Translations under genes and position numbers: made by a program
In this document: in pieces, positions 19,696 to 29,253 of the stretch
Layout: each line of letters opens with the position of its first letter
How positions within the stretch are numbered: position 1 is the stretch's first letter
Source: Prostheceraeus crozeri
Taxonomy: Eukaryota; Platyhelminthes; Polycladida; Euryleptidae
Assembly (NCBI GenBank): GCA_907163375.1
Contig: CAJQUW010014423.1
Coordinates: 124,001-188,000 of the forward strand
Direction: 5' to 3'
DNA: 64,000 nucleotides
The notes under the pieces: model-generated
The model's input: only the letters and a program-made list of their open reading frames with translations
Told to the model about the DNA's origin: nothing
The model's database searches: none

Positions 19696-20430
19696 TTTAA
19701 ATGGAATAAAATGTCTTGTTTGATAATGTTCCATTTTATTTTTATGAACTCCCTTTAAGAGGATATTGTTTGTTTTATCTGTATTAAGACAATAGCAACA
19801 TCTGTTACCACATTTCTCAAACCGCATGATTGTTTGAGGCGATCATACGGCTTGTACATACATAACATAGCGTTAATAACATAAAAGCAATCTATTAATT
19901 CATTCTCTGCTTTGAGGGAATATTCTGTTGTTATAGCAATCATTCAATACAATATCGCAGTATCGACAGTCGGGAACGACTGTCGAACCAAAACCGCAAA
20001 AGTTCTGGTTTTGGTTTCCGATCTGGTTCGCGTTTTGGTCGATGAAATGATTTACAATGCGGTGCAATTTCCCCATTGACATTCAAGTACATTTAATCAT
20101 ACCCGTCATGTCGTACCCGTCATGTCATACCCGTATGTTGTCAAGCAAACTTCATTCACCTACATTGCCGCTTTGCTTGGATCACCATTAATAATTTTCA
20201 CTTGCTATTTAAACACATACAATTCATAAAACGTGACACATTACAATCTTAGTTTAAATTTTATTATCACAATGGTTGGATCTACTGAAAGATCTGTTCG
20301 ATTGGAGACAAAGCGGAGATGAATTCAGAAGTTAACAAGGGAAATCTTACATCTGGAAGCACGAAGTAAAATACTCATACACTTGGATATAGGAATAATT
20401 TTTGAATGGATCGGAGACTCGCACATAAAT
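19696..20430. other. Intergenic stretch with two palindromes; no clear gene
   Basis: It contains a perfect 10-bp-arm hairpin (TCGACAGTCG, 19963-19972, and CGACTGTCGA, 19977-19986). This is followed directly by CCAAAACC (19988-19995) and its complement GGTTTTGG (20007-20014). A TATTTAAA-like box at about 20206 lies 65 bases before a short plus-strand frame starting ATG at 20272 that stops at 20320-20322. It continues open after the stop, so a decayed small gene is possible. Confidence 0.55.
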
Positions 20431-20630
20431 TTTAGATGTAATAAGTTTTTGGATGTAATAAGTTTTTGGATGCAATAAGTTTTTGGATGTAATAAGTTTT
20501 TGGATGTAATATGTTTTTGGATGTAATAAGTTTTTGGGTGTAATAAGTTTTTGGATGCAATAAGTTTTTGGATGTAATAAGTTTTTGAATGTAATAAGTT
20601 TTTAGATGTAATAAGTTTTTAGATGTAATA
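20431..20630. repeat. 17-bp minisatellite, about 12 copies
   Basis: Tandem units of gtaataagtttttggat with a few C/T and G/A variants. They run up to the 3' end of the polymerase gene, overlapping its last few codons. Confidence 0.95.
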
Positions 20631-21131
20631 AAAAATTATTATTCCCGTGTCATCATCATCACTTAAATTACTCTCAATGACGATTGTTTGAAATATTACA
20701 GCTTGAATATCTTCTCCGTTATAAGGTAACATAATTTCATTTTCATCAGGTGCTTGACGTTTAACAATATTTATCTGACGAGAAATTTTTTTTTCTTCAG
20801 TATTATTATTTTTATCAGGAATACTAATTCCAGTTTCTAAAGATCTTTTCCATGGTTTATTAACTGTAGTCGATAATGTTTTACCCGAATATAATTTTAT
20901 AAAATCTTCTACTTTTACTTTATCTTGTAAATATCCTTTGAATGTTTTCTTTTCACTAAGTCTCTCTTGTTCATCTACAGTAATACAATATTTTATTTTA
21001 GGTGCAATAAACATTGCAAAAATAATTCCACCATTTTCATAATCATTTTTTCCTTGACACAATTCTCCCCCAACATATCCAGCAGCATCTAATTTATTGA
21101 AGAGTTCATTAGAAATGTATATTGAATCAGT

Positions 21132-22180
21132 GTTTTTACAATTAATGGAAAACCACAATTAAATGTGGCATCTTCTGTTTCAATATCATAAACATATTGT
21201 GGTTTATTATTTAAGTATCTTACAGTGGTGACATCTTTGGTAATATTATTTTTAACTTGACACGCACTAAAGCATAACGATTTATCTTGTCCTTCGCTTA
21301 CTACCAAATTAGTACCTAGAGATGATGCCAAATTGTATAAACCACTAAAGGTTTCTTTATTTTTCTGTGTAAAACGAATAATTGCATATTTACTTGTAAA
21401 AAAAGATTTCTTGCTCCCTTCTGCTGCATAAAATCCAACAAAGAACCAATATCTAATATTATATTCAGCATTTAGAACATACCAAGGAACACGTTTTTCT
21501 TTAAACTGATTATAATAATTTTCACTAAAGTATGTGGCATATTGTTTTGGATTTTGAAAATTAAGTTTGTATACCCTAGATGATCTCATCGTATCATATA
21601 TTTTACAATCATTGTTATAGACTTCATTAATATATGTTTTTAATTTAATTAAGAGGTTAAGATCTTGGTTATATAAAGTACAACAATATCTGACTCCTGA
21701 TTCATAATTATAGATTCCAGCAGAGCCATCTCTTAAAAAGAACCCCTCTATAAATGCTTGCTTACATCTTAAATTAGGTGGATCATTAACATAAATATCA
21801 CTTACAATTTGTTTCAATGTGATTGTATTGTCGTGTAAAAATAATTTATTATGTAGTAAATTTGTTCCTATATTTAATTCTTGTGGCTTTATTTCATTAC
21901 CTATTTCATCTAACAATGAATGATCTTCAGTAACATCTACTATTCCCATTTTTGTTCTTATTCGATAAATACGTTTATTTGTAAGATGTCTAATATTTTT
22001 TTTTACTTTACTCCATCCATTATGAGTATAAATTTCTAAATTATCAACAAATGAAATTTCTTTCATATCACCATTAATTTCAAACGGATTAATTTTATAG
22101 TTGTTTACAATACTATCTATTCTAGAAATAAATAATAAATTATTCTTTCTCAATATTACAGGCGTGTCAGCTGTTACTGA
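21132..22180 (-). CDS. Intein with LAGLIDADG homing endonuclease in PolB motif C
   Basis: About 350 codons interrupt polymerase motif C (Y-x-D-T-D-S) exactly between the first D and the T. It begins with Ser then A-D-T-P-V-I (block A), has a T-E-D-H motif (block B, T-x-x-H), two dodecapeptide motifs (E-G-F-F-L-R-D-G-S and V-G-F-Y-A-A-E-G-S) keeping the acidic residues D and E, and a C-terminal block V-Y-D-I-E-T-E...F-N-C-G-F ending in Lys-Asn. The +1 residue is Thr. The penultimate residue is Lys rather than the usual His. The same insertion point (the pol-c site) carries inteins in archaeal and giant-virus polymerases. Splicing joins the flanking polymerase parts, and the endonuclease spreads the intein to empty alleles. 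A one-base deletion in an A-run lies at its 3' edge. Confidence 0.92.
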
Positions 22181-23080
22181 ATCTGTATAATGAATGTATT
22201 TTTCGTTGAAACCATTAATTTCTAAAATAGAGTTATTCATGATTCTTCTAGAGTGAGAAAGAATGAAAGAACCTAAGTGTGATGGCATGAATGACGTCTT
22301 CCCATCTTTTACAATATCAGTTTTAAGAAATTCATCATCTTCCATTTCTACTTTCACTAAATATTGTTTATCATTTAATTTTTCATAATCTTTTTCTTCT
22401 TGAGTGAAATTTTTTCTCAATGTATTCTCATTCCATAAATGATATTTTATTCCAAAAATATATTTTTTACAGTTTTGCCATATAGTGAATTCATCAATAA
22501 TTTAATTAACTCATCGCCTACAGTATTTCCTTCTGTTTTATATCTTTTTCTCAAATTAAAAAGTTTTTCAATATAATTTCGAAATGGTGAAACTTGATAA
22601 TTTTTTTCATAAATTATACCATCAGTAATATGTAAGACTTTTCCCCCACATCTAACAATTTCTTGTATGTCTACAGAAGTTAATACATCATAACATATAC
22701 CATTTCTAAGCCTCATTACTTTTACATGAGAATTATTATTTTGATTTTTAACTTTATCTTTTATAGGAACTGGTTGAAAAAACATATCATTAGGATATTG
22801 AAACACAACTGTAAATATTCCAGTTTTAGGTCTAAATGTTTGAGTATTAAATTTATATACTATTTCACGTTCTTCTTCTTGACGAAATTTTCTAGCTGAT
22901 TCAGCTTTAGGGTATTCTGAATTTTCATCATACATAGCTGATGGATATAAAGATGTTGCATCAAAAGCCATTAGAAATTCATTTTTTTGTTCAAGTAGTT
23001 GATTTGAAATTTTCTTACAAATTTCAGTTTTATCTCCTAAATCTCGATACTGTTTCATTAAATCTATTAAATTACTTCCA

Positions 23081-23169
23081 AGGGACAAAGTCCCCCCAGC
23101 GTAGCGACCAGGGGACAAAGTTCCCCCAGCGGAGCGAACAGGGGACAAAGCCCCCCAGCGTAGCGACCA
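23081..23169. repeat. 30/30/29-bp hairpin repeat inside PolB
   Basis: Three units of GGGGACAAAGTTCCCCCAGC plus a gag/tag-cgaacca-type end. The first part can fold into a stem closed over AAA. Two units are 30 bp (ten codons each); the third has lost one base, which shifts the polymerase frame. Confidence 0.93.
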
Positions 23170-23882
23170 GGTAAATACTGTTTTAATATTGGTAACAAGA
23201 TGCTACAAAATGGCGATATGTATTTTCTTATATTTGCTGAAACTCTTCCACATTTAACAGATTTTCTAATATAATTTCTAGCCCATAAATCTATATGAGA
23301 ATGAATATTTATATTGTCATTTTGTACGCTTTTCATCCAACCGTTAAATGTTAAAGCAGAGGATGTAAAATTAGTAGTTATATCTTCACTAACTAAATCT
23401 CGCATAACATTATTATATTTGTAGATACAAAAAGCTAAAGAAAGAATATCGTTAACTAAATATGGTCTCCATTCATTTTCTTTTTCTTTATAATTTTCAT
23501 GTGTTATGTCTCCAATTTCATAATTTAATTTACACACATTCGTAGGAATTTTAAAATTCTCACACCATTTAGAAAGACTTGTTTTTACATGTTGATAACT
23601 ACATTTCATTATAATAGTTTGAAGTGCTAATTTACCTGAAGGTGAATCTTTTTTCATATTGTTTTTAAATCTAAAAGATTTTTGAATATATCTACTAACA
23701 CATTCAGTTGTATAAGGATTTTGTAATGAAGCAGTCAATCTTCCTCTTGAAGTTTTAAGAAGCGGTTTAGATAATTTAAAATTAGCTTTTATCGGAAAAT
23801 TGGAATCAAAACCTGATGAATTGTGAGCGATTAAAGTTACTTTCGAATAATTAAATTTTCCAAGAGTTTTAAAAAATTGATG

Positions 23883-23972
23883 GATCGGACATCCGTCCTC
23901 TGGGTTTCCCCCGATCGGACATGCGTCCTCTGGATTTCCCCCGATCGGACATTCATCATCCTCAGTTCTCGC
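23883..23972. repeat. 30-bp tandem repeat in PolB (CPIGGNPED)
   Basis: Two full 30-bp units and a diverged third encode repeats of C-P-I-G-G-N-P-E-D plus one residue on the minus strand. The unit contains GGACATCCGTCC and GGGTTTCCC, both able to form short hairpins. The frame is kept. The insert is GC-rich in a gene that is otherwise strongly AT-rich. Confidence 0.9.
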
Positions 23973-25316
23973 AAATATTTTCACACAATTTTGAAGTTTA
24001 TTAAATTCTAATTCAGTTAAATTATTATACTGATTAATCTGTTTTTTAAGTTTTTAAATTTCATCTTCATCTTTTGATCGTTTAATTTTAATCATATCAC
24101 TTAACAAACGTGTTTCTAATTCTTTCAATCTTTGTTTCGGTAAGCAACATATAAATTTATTAAAATTAATAGCTCCTACAGCATAAGGAATAGGATGAGC
24201 TGTTGAACAGTTAGGATCAGGAAAAGTTTCGAGATCCCAAACATATGTTGAACTATAGTCAATTTTTTTTCTTTGTTATGATTTTATATGGACGCGTTGT
24301 TAGATTTTCATCAGTAACTGTTTTATATATGGGTTTGAAATTATTTTCAATTTCTTTAATAGCTTTTAATTTATGAGATTTATTAATTAAACAATAGTGA
24401 CCAATTGTTAAAGCTTCGCGAAAATAATTGTAATAAACATAATTATGAAACGTTTCAATTCCTCTAGGATTTAAATGACGATTGGCAGGACTATAATATT
24501 GAACACATTCTCCAAAATATTTATTGAATTGAGAAAATTTGCAGTTTGACATTACTCCTGTTCTAGATGTGGCTTTTTCTTTATATAAAAAATTATTAAA
24601 CATTTCTTTCATCATATCTCCTTGTTCTTCATTAAAACCTCGTAAAACATTATAACATTTAATAAAACAAAAATCTTCAGAAGGAATATAACAATATTCA
24701 CCGAAATATTCTTTGATTCTATATTTCATATTAATGCCTGCACCTCTATGTGATCTTTGTACTAACTTCATTGCAAAATCTTCATATTTAATATTACCTG
24801 TAAAAATCGATTCATTAGCATCGGATTTCTCATCCAGATTCGAAAACCATATTTCAAATGAATTTTTATTATAGAAGGTTACGTAAAAATTTTGAATTAT
24901 ATTTTCCTGATCTTTAACAACTTTTCCAAGTAAATTAATAATTTTACCATTTGCTAAAAGTTTCCGCATATCATTTACTACATTAATAAAAGATACATTT
25001 TCATATTTAATTTCATTTGGATTAAATAAATTACATAAATCATCACCAAGTTCATCCTTAATTCTATCATCAAAAAAGATATCAGTAATAGGAGTTTCTA
25101 ATATTTCTTTTGTTCCACTTTTCTGTTTTTTAATATTACGTCTAATACTACGCCTAGTACGTTTCTGTTTTTTAATATGTTTACTACGTTTACTATGTTT
25201 AATTTGCGCATCAAACTCAGCAGTTTGTTTCTTGATTAATTCATCAATCCTAGATGTTTCTCCGAGAGACATTTCACGATTCATATTTTTTAAAAGAAAA
25301 TATGAATTTTTACATA

Positions 25317-25343
25317 GAACCTCGGTTCCGCCAACTTTGTTGG
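25317..25343. repeat. Tandem mini-hairpins upstream of PolB
   Basis: GAACCTCGGTTC (4-bp arms) is followed by CCAACTTTGTTGG (5-bp arms over a 3-base loop). It lies between the polymerase start and the ATPase. Confidence 0.8.
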
Positions 25344-25689
25344 ATATACACAGGAATATGTAATTGATGTAATGTTTCTAATTCATGTGTTGTTAAATTT
25401 TCTTTCTTAACCAACCACCATAAATTATTGTATGCCAAAAGTACTCGGAAACTTCTTAAACAAAGTGGAAAGTCTTTTGTTTTAGCACACGGTTTAATAC
25501 CATGTTTTGTTTTATAATCTGTAACGAGCGCTACTTATTTATGATAATAATAAAATCTAACTTCTTTCTTCGAATTTACAAGATTTGTAGGATGTCGATA
25601 ATCTTTTAAAACTGGTACATGTTCTATCTTGTAAGCATTCAACATATTTTTTTTATTTTTATTAACAAAAAATTTATAAGAAAAAATTA
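25344..25689. other. Gene-free gap between PolB and the packaging ATPase
   Basis: AT-rich. On the minus strand short frames have Polinton-like composition but with stops, so a small decayed gene may lie here. Nothing was recognised. Confidence 0.4.
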
Positions 25690-25779
25690 TTCGGTCACTC
25701 CGTTCGATCACTCCGTTCGATCACTCCGTGAAAATATTTTCTATCGACTTTCAGTCGGGGCAAAGCCCCTCGAGCCGAA
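25690..25779. repeat. 13-bp triplicate and CAAAG hairpin after the ATPase
   Basis: Three units of TTCGATCACTCCG (25690-25728, first variant TTCGGTCACTCCG) are followed by GGGGCAAAGCCCC (25757-25769), a perfect hairpin. This GC-rich block directly supplies the ATPase stop codon. Confidence 0.85.
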
Positions 25780-25781
25780 GG

Positions 25782-26477
25782 CTAGTCAGAGAACAAATCT
25801 TCTATAACTCTATCATGAATTTTTTTATCAATATTAATTGTAATGAAGCCATAATCTTTTGACCAAGCATTGTTACACGATTGTTTAAATTCATCTTTAT
25901 TTCTTACACATAAATCTCTTAACAAATCACTTAAGTTTCTTGCATTTATTTCAAATAGTATAAATATATTTGCATTCTTTCTAATAACACTTCCGTCTAA
26001 TGAATACATACTTTGTGTTAAATAAAAAACACTACAGTTATTATGTCTACCTCTTGTGAAATAATTTCTCTGAACTGACTGATTTCTATCATTAACACAA
26101 TCATCAAAAATTACACAATGTTTCATTGTTTTATCTAGTTTACTAGGATCTTGCATATTACCACTATCATCTATTAATTGTATCTTTATATGCTTATTTT
26201 TATTGGATTCTACTAACTGATTATTTTTTGCTGCTTCTTCACACCACGAACTTATTTCTTCTTCATCTTCAGAATTTTCATATTCTTTGAATAATGAAGC
26301 AATTGCTGATTTTTTAAGATTATTTTCAAATCCATATTTTAAAAATTGATAGACGGGTTGTTCTGCTGTTGTTGTATAAATTATAAGATTGTTATAATCC
26401 AAAAAATTTGGAGTCGTTAAAATTTTAAATAATAGATACGTTTTTCCACATCCTGATCTTCCACAAATAACTGACAA
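25782..26477 (-). CDS. A32-type DNA-packaging ATPase
   Basis: A FtsK/HerA-superfamily ATPase as found in Polintons and other double-jelly-roll viruses; it drives genome packaging into the capsid. Walker A is G-R-S-G-C-G-K-T (residues 6-13) and Walker B is H-C-V-I-F-D-D (about 115-121), followed by R-G-R-H-N-N and a T-Q-S sensor-like motif. The annotated start is a TTG at 26477. The true N-terminus lies further up (an Y-F-Y-Y-W-R-E-V stretch near 26560), separated by an indel in a T8 run at 26517-26524. It lies between PolB and the penton-like gene, same strand. Apart from the 5' break the catalytic part is intact. Confidence 0.9.
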   Translation of the reverse strand: MSVICGRSGCGKTYLLFKILTTPNFLDYNNLIIYTTTAEQPVYQFLKYGFENNLKKSAIASLFKEYENSEDEEEISSWCEEAAKNNQLVESNKNKHIKIQLIDDSGNMQDPSKLDKTMKHCVIFDDCVNDRNQSVQRNYFTRGRHNNCSVFYLTQSMYSLDGSVIRKNANIFILFEINARNLSDLLRDLCVRNKDEFKQSCNNAWSKDYGFITINIDKKIHDRVIEDLFSD

Positions 26478-26670
26478 AACTTTATTAGATAAATTTGGAT
26501 GATGATTAAATTTAAGTTTTTTTTATTTAATGGTAGTACTTCTCTCCAATAATAAAAATAATCACTCTTAATAAAAAAATTTTATTTTTAATTTTTTTAT
26601 TTTTTGTTTCTAAAGAGAATCATAAGAAGAAGAAGAAGAAAATTAAACTTCTCTAGCTTCGCGTGGGAGT

Positions 26671-27455
26671 TTATACCTCCCGAACCAAAAGATCTATCAT
26701 AATCTCTTCACCTCCAAAATTTATTTCTTGTCCTTTTTCATCAGTGATTCTCATGTTAATGTTGTTAATAGTTTTTCTTGTAATAGGGAAATATATTAAT
26801 GTTTGTGGAATTACATTTAATCTATAACCAATGGGTACAGTAAAAGCTGGAAAACTGAATATTAAATTTGACAATTTACCATTTATATATCCTCCTTCAA
26901 TAATGTCACAATGTACAACAATTGAATTTATTTCAGTTATTTTTGGAATCTTCTCACCTAAATGATAACCTTGACTATAGGTTTGTTTATTAAATCCTAA
27001 TAGCTTTGACAATGATCTATCATGATTAAAATCAACTTGATGATTTTCGTCTAAAGTAAGAGAAAATTTATTAACTGCCGGTTCAACTGCAAAATGTAAT
27101 TGTTTCTTATCTTTAAATGGTATACCTAAATGTCTCTTAGTTTCATTTGATATTGATTCAACTTCGTAAGAACCAGGAAGAAAAGTTAGTATTTTCCACG
27201 TTTTTCCTTTATCAGTAGAATATCTAAATTGATCAATCACATATTAACATTTTGAATAGTGTTAAATGTGGAGAAACTAGTCAATGCAATTTGATACTTT
27301 TTATTTTGTTCCAAATGTAGAATGGGTTCTAAATTACAAGTGTGTGATGAAGTAGTTGTTATAATTTTTACCGTCGTACTAAATTTTGATGAACCCAAAA
27401 TCTCTGTTAGATTTTCTAAATGATAATTAATTTTGTCAAAATCTGCTGAACACAT
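26671..27455 (-). pseudogene. Minor capsid protein (penton-like), one frame break
   Basis: It starts at 27455. The first 70 codons end in a T-S-F-S-T-F-N-T-I strand, and the frame breaks near 27240. The second part begins with D-Q-F-R-Y-S-T and contains W-K-I-L-T-F-L-P-G-S-Y-E-V and L-G-F-N-K. Polinton minor capsid proteins have this order: 'l.SF.t.NsIpN...', then 'F.Y....W..i.iP.GsYe...i', then 'LGF'. It is expected to form the pentameric vertex. The gene is followed by a GC-rich hairpin (GGGAG...CTCCC near 26665-26681) that overlaps its last codons. Confidence 0.85.
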
Positions 27456-27495
27456 TTTTTAGTTAAAATTTTGAATAAATATCTTTTATAAAAAA

Positions 27496-28344
27496 TTAAA
27501 AACAACAACATATTTCAGCTACGGGCGAAGCCCTAGAACGTCGGTTCGTTATACTTTTATAATCCTCTTCATTTAGAATCTTCTTTTCTAACAGTCTTTT
27601 CAATATAGCATGAATTTCATTGAAACTAGAATTATGTCCTTCTTTTATTGCAGATATTAAAATATTTAATCTATTTAGTAATTCTTGTGGATCATCTGGT
27701 AAAAATACAGTTGTTTCTGTTTTAAAACCTTTTCCTACTTTAACTCCCGTTGATAATAAATTTTCTAATTCTCTATAACGTCTAAGAGTTTTTCCTGCTT
27801 TAACTCTATCTAACATAGCTTTATATTTTATGAGATCTTCTACAGCATAATTATTTAAATCTGCTCCTCTTAAAAGATCAACAAAATTTCTATCTAAATT
27901 AAAAGGAGATTTATCTGGTGAAAAAATTAAACCTCGAAAAGGTTGTGGAAATATTTCTTTTTGTCCGAGTTAAAATCTAGGTATTGTTTTTCCATCTATA
28001 AATGAAATAGAATGTTCAAATTGCATAGATTTTGGTAATTTCTTATTAATGTTTGATTCTAGTAATCCATAGTCATCTAATATAGTTTTGTGCTCTGGAT
28101 CTGTTATATTAATTTGTTTATCATTATTTGTAAGTTCTTTTTCAAGAGTTTTAAATGGTTCCATAGTTTTTCAAAATCAGTTTTTACTTGTTCGGTTTGC
28201 TGCATTTTTTCAAACATATCAGATTGAATACCAGCTTTTATCATTCTATGCTGAAGATGATTTTCTTTCATAATATTTTTTTGTTTTATTAACTCGTCTA
28301 ATTGTTTAATTCTTTTTTGATTATCAGCTTTAATTTTATCCATT
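27496..28344 (-). pseudogene. Unrecognised Polinton coiled-coil protein (broken)
   Basis: From an ATG at 28344 about 75 codons of charged helix lead to a frameshift near 28155. Coding continues in another frame to a TAA at 27970-27972, and the same frame stays open beyond it to 27496. The predicted product is about 280 residues, with an N-terminal coiled coil, a middle with P-F-R-G-L and N-F-V-D-L-L-R-G, and a basic R-R-Y-R-E-L segment. The C-terminus is supplied by a GC-rich hairpin insert (27523-27547). Its place between penton and membrane-protein genes suggests one of the conserved Polinton virion proteins of unknown function. No enzyme motif is visible. Confidence 0.6.
27523..27547. repeat. 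GC-rich mini-hairpins at a gene 3' end
   Basis: GGGCGAAGCCC (27523-27533) and GAACGTCGGTTC (27536-27547). Both are perfect 4-bp-arm hairpins, in frame within the end of the coiled-coil gene. Confidence 0.8.
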
Positions 28345-28464
28345 TTTAAAATATAATATTTGAATTTTGTGGTAACATTGGAATACAACAAAAACATTTT
28401 ATTGAACAAATTATTTTTTTATTGCTTTGTTGTCTGACATCTTTTTGTTTTAAGTTTTCTCGTT

Positions 28465-29253
28465 TTAAGTTTTGTTTGATAAAGTTTTGTTTAATAAAGT
28501 TTTGCTTAAATTTTCGCTTAAAGTTTTTAGCTCTTCTAAAAAAATTTTATCATTTTCTTCATTAGAAATTTTACCATCACTAAAAGTTTTACCATCCTGT
28601 TTATTCTTATCATCAACTTTTTCGGTCTTTAAATGAAATGATATTTGATTTACTTCATTAGCTATTTGATCAAATTTTTCAATCTCATCTAACGTAATAA
28701 CATTATCATCACATACTCTTTGAAAGTAGTAGTGTAATTTGTCATAAACTTCTTTAATATATAAATGCTTAGTTTTTAATGATTTTCGTTTCTTAGTTAT
28801 TAAAGATTTATTTAACATTGTAACAAGTGAAGTTGCAAAAACACCCGTACATGTTAAAGCTGTAGCAACTACTGGAATTACTAAAACACCTGAAGATATA
28901 ACAACTGTTAAAGCACCTAAACTTAGTGTTAAGAATATGCCAATTCCTTGTGTTACATTCTTAACATTAGACCATCTCTTTCTTAATTTTTTATAATGCT
29001 CTAATCTTAATAATAATTGAGATTCTTTATCTTTCATACACCTAACTCTATCTTTATGTTTTTCTTTGTTCATCTTTTCGATGTTCATTAAAGTAGAACT
29101 ACGTTCATATGATAACGAAGGATATACTCTTGCGGTTTCTTCCACTTTTATTCCTTCCATTTTTGAGGCTTCTTCAATTTTCGTCGTCGCCGTTGCTGTC
29201 GCCGTTGCCGTCGCCGTCGCCGTCGAAGTTCCTTCCATTTCTGAGGTTTCCAT
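28465..29253 (-). CDS. Membrane protein with terminal-repeat-encoded N-terminus
   Basis: An intact 262-codon frame starting ATG at 29253. Residues 10-24 are a Thr-Ala dipeptide run encoded by GCCGTC/GCCGTT-type repeats (29180-29223). The next 30 residues (K-V-E-E-T-A-R-V-Y-P-S-L-S-Y) are encoded by the inverted terminal repeat and are shared with the reading frame at 10288-10370. Then come a basic helix, a hydrophobic stretch of about 45 residues with two likely membrane spans (around 105-150), and a long charged coiled coil. I do not recognise the family. Possible roles are membrane association during entry or replication, or a virion inner-membrane protein. It is one of the undamaged genes. 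Confidence 0.7.
   Translation of the reverse strand: METSEMEGTSTATATATATATATTKIEEASKMEGIKVEETARVYPSLSYERSSTLMNIEKMNKEKHKDRVRCMKDKESQLLLRLEHYKKLRKRWSNVKNVTQGIGIFLTLSLGALTVVISSGVLVIPVVATALTCTGVFATSLVTMLNKSLITKKRKSLKTKHLYIKEVYDKLHYYFQRVCDDNVITLDEIEKFDQIANEVNQISFHLKTEKVDDKNKQDGKTFSDGKISNEENDKIFLEELKTLSENLSKTLLNKTLSNKT

Larger units (their letters stand above)
20619..25284 (-). pseudogene. PolB: Protein-primed family B DNA polymerase with intein (broken)
   Basis: The element's replicative polymerase, of the Polinton/adenovirus type. Parts in order: Lys/Arg-rich N-terminus and the region up to 24259; exonuclease I motif near 24230 (Y-V-W-D-L-E-T); a CPIGGNPED repeat insert (23883-23942); a 30-bp repeat insert (23081-23169); motif A near 22970 (F-D-A-T-S-L-Y-P-S); motif B near 22480 (N-S-L-Y-G-K-T); and motif C split by an intein (21132-22180). 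The C-terminal part ends at 20619. Breaks are a T8-run indel at 24263-24270, a TAA at 24055-24057, a 29-bp unit in a 30-bp repeat array, an A5-run indel at 22454-22458 and a T5-run indel at 21133-21137. As it stands no full-length product is expected unless the indels are assembly errors. Confidence 0.9.
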
